From positions 1 through 39,902 of IMG/VR virus record IMGVR_UViG_3300032092_000082: a stretch of 39,902 nucleotides of DNA. One strand, written 5' to 3'. This DNA comes from a virus. This document shows, piece by piece, positions 36,845 through 39,902 of this stretch; the stretch's first letter is position 1; every line of letters begins with the position of its first letter. Below the pieces are notes generated by a model. That model saw nothing but the letters and a program-made list of their open reading frames with translations, searched no databases and was not told the DNA's origin. A program made the translations under genes and the position numbers.

Positions 36845-37295
36845 CCTTCCGCCTGATTTCGTATCCAGTTAGCGTGCCGACGATCAGCGTCAGGAAGACT
36901 GGCCAGAAGATCAGCGAGACGTCGTCCAGCACCAGCAACGCGACCAGGACGTAGTAGACGCCGGCCAGGGAGAGGAGCGTCAGGCTGAAGATCACCGACC
37001 AGGGTGTAGGAGAGATCCCGAAGGCCCCGTACTTGACGTAGTCCCGGAATCCGCCCCACAGCGTCTGAGCCAAGATGTACCCAGCGATCCCCACCACAAA
37101 GACGACGGTGAGGGCGGCCCACTGCGGATTGGTGGCGTAGGGCAAGTCTTCCAGCTGGGGGTTGTCTGTCTCGAGGCCGAACATCGGCGATCGGTCGTCG
37201 AACGTCAAGCGGAGGATGCCGTAGGCGAACGACGTTGCGACCGCGATCACGCGGATCAGGAGCAGCGCCGGGCGCGAGGTATCGCGGTCGCTCAA
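36837..37295 (-). CDS. Four-helix membrane protein, 152 aa
   Basis: TTG 37295 is preferred because GGGAG lies 7 nt upstream; a GTG at 37334 gives 13 more residues but lacks a ribosome-binding site. Hydrophobic segments: LLLIRVIAVATSFAYGILRL, ALTVVFVVGIAGYILAQTL, IFSLTLLSLAGVYYVLVALL and FWPVFLTLIVGTLTGYEI. No family recognised. Possibly a partner of the next membrane protein. Confidence 0.7.
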   Translation of the reverse strand: MSDRDTSRPALLLIRVIAVATSFAYGILRLTFDDRSPMFGLETDNPQLEDLPYATNPQWAALTVVFVVGIAGYILAQTLWGGFRDYVKYGAFGISPTPWSVIFSLTLLSLAGVYYVLVALLVLDDVSLIFWPVFLTLIVGTLTGYEIRRKDV

Positions 37296-37358
37296 GGGGC
37301 ACTCCCGATCAAATTGACGGCCGTCGGCTTTCACATCAGTGATCGGAAGGAAAGGGCC
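37296..37358 (-). other. Intergenic region with inverted repeats
   Basis: 63 nt between the zinc-ribbon gene and the first membrane-protein gene. Contains CCGATCA (37305-37311) and TGATCGG (37340-37346) as a 7-bp inverted repeat, and the perfect palindrome GACGGCCGTC (37315-37324) inside. Could be a terminator or an operator; no clear promoter. Confidence 0.4.
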
Positions 37359-37526
37359 TCAGATTGGACGCAAGAGGGGCTCGCCCGGCTCCCAGCCGGG
37401 GCCACAGAGGTCTCCCCCGTCACAGCAGGGCTGGAGGTAGTGGCACACCGGGCACTGATCCTTGCCCCCCTTGCGGACCAGGTCGGCGCGGTCACACTGT
37501 GGGCAGGGCCCAGGGTCCTGGAACAC
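37359..37526 (-). CDS. Cys-rich zinc-ribbon protein, 55 aa
   Basis: GTG 37526 directly follows the stop of the 665-aa gene, with GGAG about 9 nt upstream. CPQCDR and CPVCHYLQPCCDGGDLC supply seven Cys and a His for one or two zinc ions. Located between tail-type and membrane genes. Function unknown. Confidence 0.66.
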   Translation of the reverse strand: MFQDPGPCPQCDRADLVRKGGKDQCPVCHYLQPCCDGGDLCGPGWEPGEPLLRPI

Positions 37527-39524
37527 TCAGTCGACTCCGGATCCCCTGAAGGCCCGAATGGGCTCACTGGGGTCGCCGTCTACGTTTGGCTGCTCCACGG
37601 GAACTAGCGCCGTCACCACGAGCAGATTGGACGCGGTTTCATCGTCCTGAATCAGGGCCATCCGCCCATCCTCTGTACCCTGCGCCCAGCCCTCCACAAA
37701 TTGGCTCTCATTCGCAGGCTTCGACAGGAGCTCAAGGTCATTGGAGGTGAACGCAGCCTCCACCTTGTTGTTGCGCCAGTACTGGCCGAATAGCCCAAGG
37801 GACCCATGCTGCCAATACGACCATGGGTCTACAGCAGCGCTCGAGTCGAGGATCGTTGTCCGAATGCCGCCCAAGTAAGACACCATGATCGGGTAGAGGT
37901 AGGTGCTCGGCGGCTCGAAGTAGTCATCGACAGTGCGAATCGGGCCGCCAAAGTCGATGCCGAAGAGGTCCTGGCCGTAGGCGTTGTCGTTGTTGACTAG
38001 CGGCACATCGAGCACCTGAACCAGGGCGCCGGATTCGTCCAACCTGAATCGCCACAGGCTAGGAGTGGCTTGGTACCTGTTGCCGACGTAGTAGACGTCT
38101 CGGCGACCGTTGTCCGTGTGCAGGTTGCCCGGAATTGAGTCGTCCAGCGACTCGGTCTCGATTAGGTGCATGTACGGCCCGCCCCAGGTGCCATTCAGGT
38201 TCCACGGGAATGGGCTGTCGGTCCACAGCGGTGCATGGTCGATAAATCCAGAGCTGTCGCCCAGCTTGTAGAAGTAGGTGCGCTCGACAAAGTTCCCGGC
38301 GTCCGGGGGGATGTTTTCCCCTACGTCGGTAACAAGGCCGTAGATGGAATTCCCAATAACCGCAAGGTCGCCGAGGGGCTTGAGGGCACCGTCAACCTGC
38401 ACGGGTGGCCGCACTACGGACTGGTCGGTGGGGTCCAGGATGATCGCCTGATCCCCGAGCTGGATGAAGTTGCTTACTGCACCCTGGGAGTAGTACCGAG
38501 TGCAGCGGAGAATGAGGGCCACGTTTCCGTCGTCGAGCACGGTGACCCTGGGGCTATCTGCTCGCAGGTGCCCCGCGTAGCCCGAGCCCGATTCGATCAG
38601 CGTGTAGACCAGGACCGGGCCTCCGACAACCACCATGCCAGTGCCGTTGAACTCGAACGCCTGATGCCAGATTCGGGTGCCCGTCAGCGGTGAGTCGGTG
38701 TAGAAGTTGCCGCCGTATCGGGCCTCGACCGCGTAGACGTTGAGGACGTCCCCGGCCCAGTATCCAACGGCGTCCATGACTCGGAAGCTGATTGAAATGG
38801 GGATCTGGACGGCCTTCCAATCCGTCCAGTTCATGCCGATGCGAGACGCAAGCACGCTGCCACCCTCTTCTTGTGTTGCAGGGGGAGGGCCCAGGCTTGC
38901 AGAGATGTAGGCCGGATCCATGGCGGGATACGGGTAGTCCGGCAATGGATCTGGCGGCTGGTAGGACATGGATACGGTCACCGTGGAGGCGCCCGAAGCC
39001 GTCGGAGCGATCTCGGTAGGTACGATCCAATTGACCGCTGACGTACCAGTGATTGCCGCCTCGATGAAGCCCGGCCTGAGGAAGTAGGCCTCGACGGTCG
39101 AGGATCCAGATATCGGGTCGGGCTCAAGGATCAGAACGGCCGACATGGAGACATCGACCGTGGAGGAGCCGGCAATGGTGTTGCTTTCAACGAGCGTCGG
39201 AACGCCCTGCATCAAGACCGTGACTGTGGCCGCCCCTGCCGCCGTCCTGGTGACGATGCGCGGGTCCGTAAGGCTCTTCCAGACCATCCCGGGAGTCTCT
39301 GTCGGGACGGCGGGAATCCAGGGCTGACGCTCGGGGGAGATGACTCCGGGCTGAGCGACCGACGACCCAGAGATGGACACGCTAAACGGGGTCGGAAGTG
39401 CCGGGGTTGTGATCGTGACAGAAACCGACGCCTGTCCATCGGCGCTTGCATAGATGCTATCGCTTGATGCAAGCGTCACGCCGCCAAGCACCAGCGGAAG
39501 CGGGGAGGCTCCCAGTCCGCTCAC
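37527..39524 (-). CDS. Large tail/adhesin-type protein with N-terminal repeats, 665 aa
   Basis: ATG 39524. The N-terminal ~190 residues carry a short repeat of the form xSGSSTVxVSM: near 28-38, 95-105, 117-127, 138-148, 158-168 and 176-186, with 18-22-residue spacing after residue 95. The remaining ~470 residues are beta-rich and Trp/Tyr/Gly-rich (VLVYTLIESGSGYAGHL, FYKLGDSSGFID, RRDVYYVGNRYQ), like a beta-propeller or stacked sandwich. Resembles the 453-aa protein at 25210 in composition. Likely a minor tail or receptor-binding protein. No enzyme motif. Confidence 0.75.
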   Translation of the reverse strand: MSGLGASPLPLVLGGVTLASSDSIYASADGQASVSVTITTPALPTPFSVSISGSSVAQPGVISPERQPWIPAVPTETPGMVWKSLTDPRIVTRTAAGAATVTVLMQGVPTLVESNTIAGSSTVDVSMSAVLILEPDPISGSSTVEAYFLRPGFIEAAITGTSAVNWIVPTEIAPTASGASTVTVSMSYQPPDPLPDYPYPAMDPAYISASLGPPPATQEEGGSVLASRIGMNWTDWKAVQIPISISFRVMDAVGYWAGDVLNVYAVEARYGGNFYTDSPLTGTRIWHQAFEFNGTGMVVVGGPVLVYTLIESGSGYAGHLRADSPRVTVLDDGNVALILRCTRYYSQGAVSNFIQLGDQAIILDPTDQSVVRPPVQVDGALKPLGDLAVIGNSIYGLVTDVGENIPPDAGNFVERTYFYKLGDSSGFIDHAPLWTDSPFPWNLNGTWGGPYMHLIETESLDDSIPGNLHTDNGRRDVYYVGNRYQATPSLWRFRLDESGALVQVLDVPLVNNDNAYGQDLFGIDFGGPIRTVDDYFEPPSTYLYPIMVSYLGGIRTTILDSSAAVDPWSYWQHGSLGLFGQYWRNNKVEAAFTSNDLELLSKPANESQFVEGWAQGTEDGRMALIQDDETASNLLVVTALVPVEQPNVDGDPSEPIRAFRGSGVD

Positions 39525-39527
39525 GGC

Positions 39528-39902
39528 TTACTCCATCCACGAGGGGATAGACACCTTGACGTTCCGGAACTCTGCTGTCGTCTCTCGGGACCAGAGGCCC
39601 ACGTAGAGGCCGTTGTAGTTGAAGGTGTTCATGTCGGCCGCCACGAAGCGCAGCGTTCCGTCCAGCCAGCAGGCCATGGAGTCGCCGCTCTTGATGACCT
39701 TCACGGACTTCCAGACATCATCCCCACCCCAACTCAGGGCTTCGCTGACGCGACCCGAGGCCGAATCAGCTTCGGCCTGAACGAAGTCGGGGGTGGTGCC
39801 CGTCGAGTGCAACCTGAACAGCGGGCCGCCAGTACTACCAGACCCCTCGTAGGCGACAAGCACGCCGACACAGCGGTCGCTGGTGGTCGCCGACGCGACC
39901 AT
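39528..39902 (-). CDS. C-terminal part of a LamG/concanavalin-like tail protein, truncated by the window
   Basis: The frame is open to the window edge, so the N-terminus lies beyond it and the Met at 39902 may be internal. The 124 visible residues show the end of a concanavalin-like beta sandwich: VWKSVKVIKSGDSMACWLDG, then NYNGLYVGLWSRETTAEFRN and VKVSIPSW. Such domains bind carbohydrate in phage tail adhesins. It directly precedes the 665-aa gene on the same strand. Confidence 0.7.
   Translation of the reverse strand: MVASATTSDRCVGVLVAYEGSGSTGGPLFRLHSTGTTPDFVQAEADSASGRVSEALSWGGDDVWKSVKVIKSGDSMACWLDGTLRFVAADMNTFNYNGLYVGLWSRETTAEFRNVKVSIPSWME

Overview
The window looks like about 40 kb of the genome of a temperate, tailed double-stranded DNA phage (or an integrated prophage) of a high-GC actinobacterium. 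The evidence is the GC-rich sequence, heavy GTG/TTG start use, end-to-end packed small genes with ATGA/GTGA overlaps, small families typical of actinobacteria and their phages (DUF7455-, DUF6744- and DUF7694-like), a tyrosine integrase, a primase-helicase/Sak4/Cas4-like replication and recombination set, and tail-type proteins at the right edge. No tRNA, rRNA, IS element or CRISPR array was seen. Family names come from recognising motifs; no database search was run.

Layout. (1) 1-20777, + strand: a long array of some 46 mostly small genes. Recognisable members are a ViaA/CobT-like von Willebrand A (VWA) protein cut by the left edge, an ATP-dependent DNA ligase, a Rossmann methyltransferase-like protein, a cytosine-5 DNA methyltransferase with a second ORF nested in another frame, an Api92/YubB-like protein, a DNA-binding protein joining a sigma-region-4-like helix-turn-helix to homing-endonuclease-associated repeats, a DUF6744-like protein, a RuvB-like AAA+ ATPase and several zinc-ribbon miniproteins. 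New transcription or translation blocks in this arm begin with a repeated small hairpin, GGCC-N6-GGCC, whose loop and 3' arm contain the Shine-Dalgarno sequence. (2) 20778-23607, + strand: a strong 17-bp terminator hairpin, a small gene, the integrase with its own good promoter, a DUF7694-like protein, an HNH nuclease and a HicA-like small protein. (3) 23665-39902, - strand, convergent with the first arm. Read from high to low coordinates it holds tail/adhesin-type proteins, a group of membrane proteins (possible lysis genes), a Cas4/RecB-like nuclease, a Sak4-like recombinase, an SSB-like protein, a primase-helicase, a helix-turn-helix replication protein, a nucleotidyltransferase, HNH and HAD proteins, and finally two more structural-looking proteins flanking a dCTP deaminase/dUTPase-family enzyme.

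How the parts may work together. The - strand arm is a plausible replication and recombination module: helix-turn-helix initiator, primase-helicase, SSB, Sak4 ATPase and Fe-S exonuclease. The initiator gene carries three iteron-like direct repeats, and one copy is out of register with the reading frame, so the DNA rather than the protein seems to be conserved. This resembles the arrangement of the lambda origin inside gene O. Two transcription units of this arm share a second, different 22-nt leader. The + strand arm probably holds early and accessory functions: host takeover, DNA modification and integration.

The observations most worth a second look are the candidate origin, the dual-coding region inside the methyltransferase, the two families of repeated leaders, the Val-for-Glu change in the deaminase-family enzyme, and the ViaA-like VWA protein.
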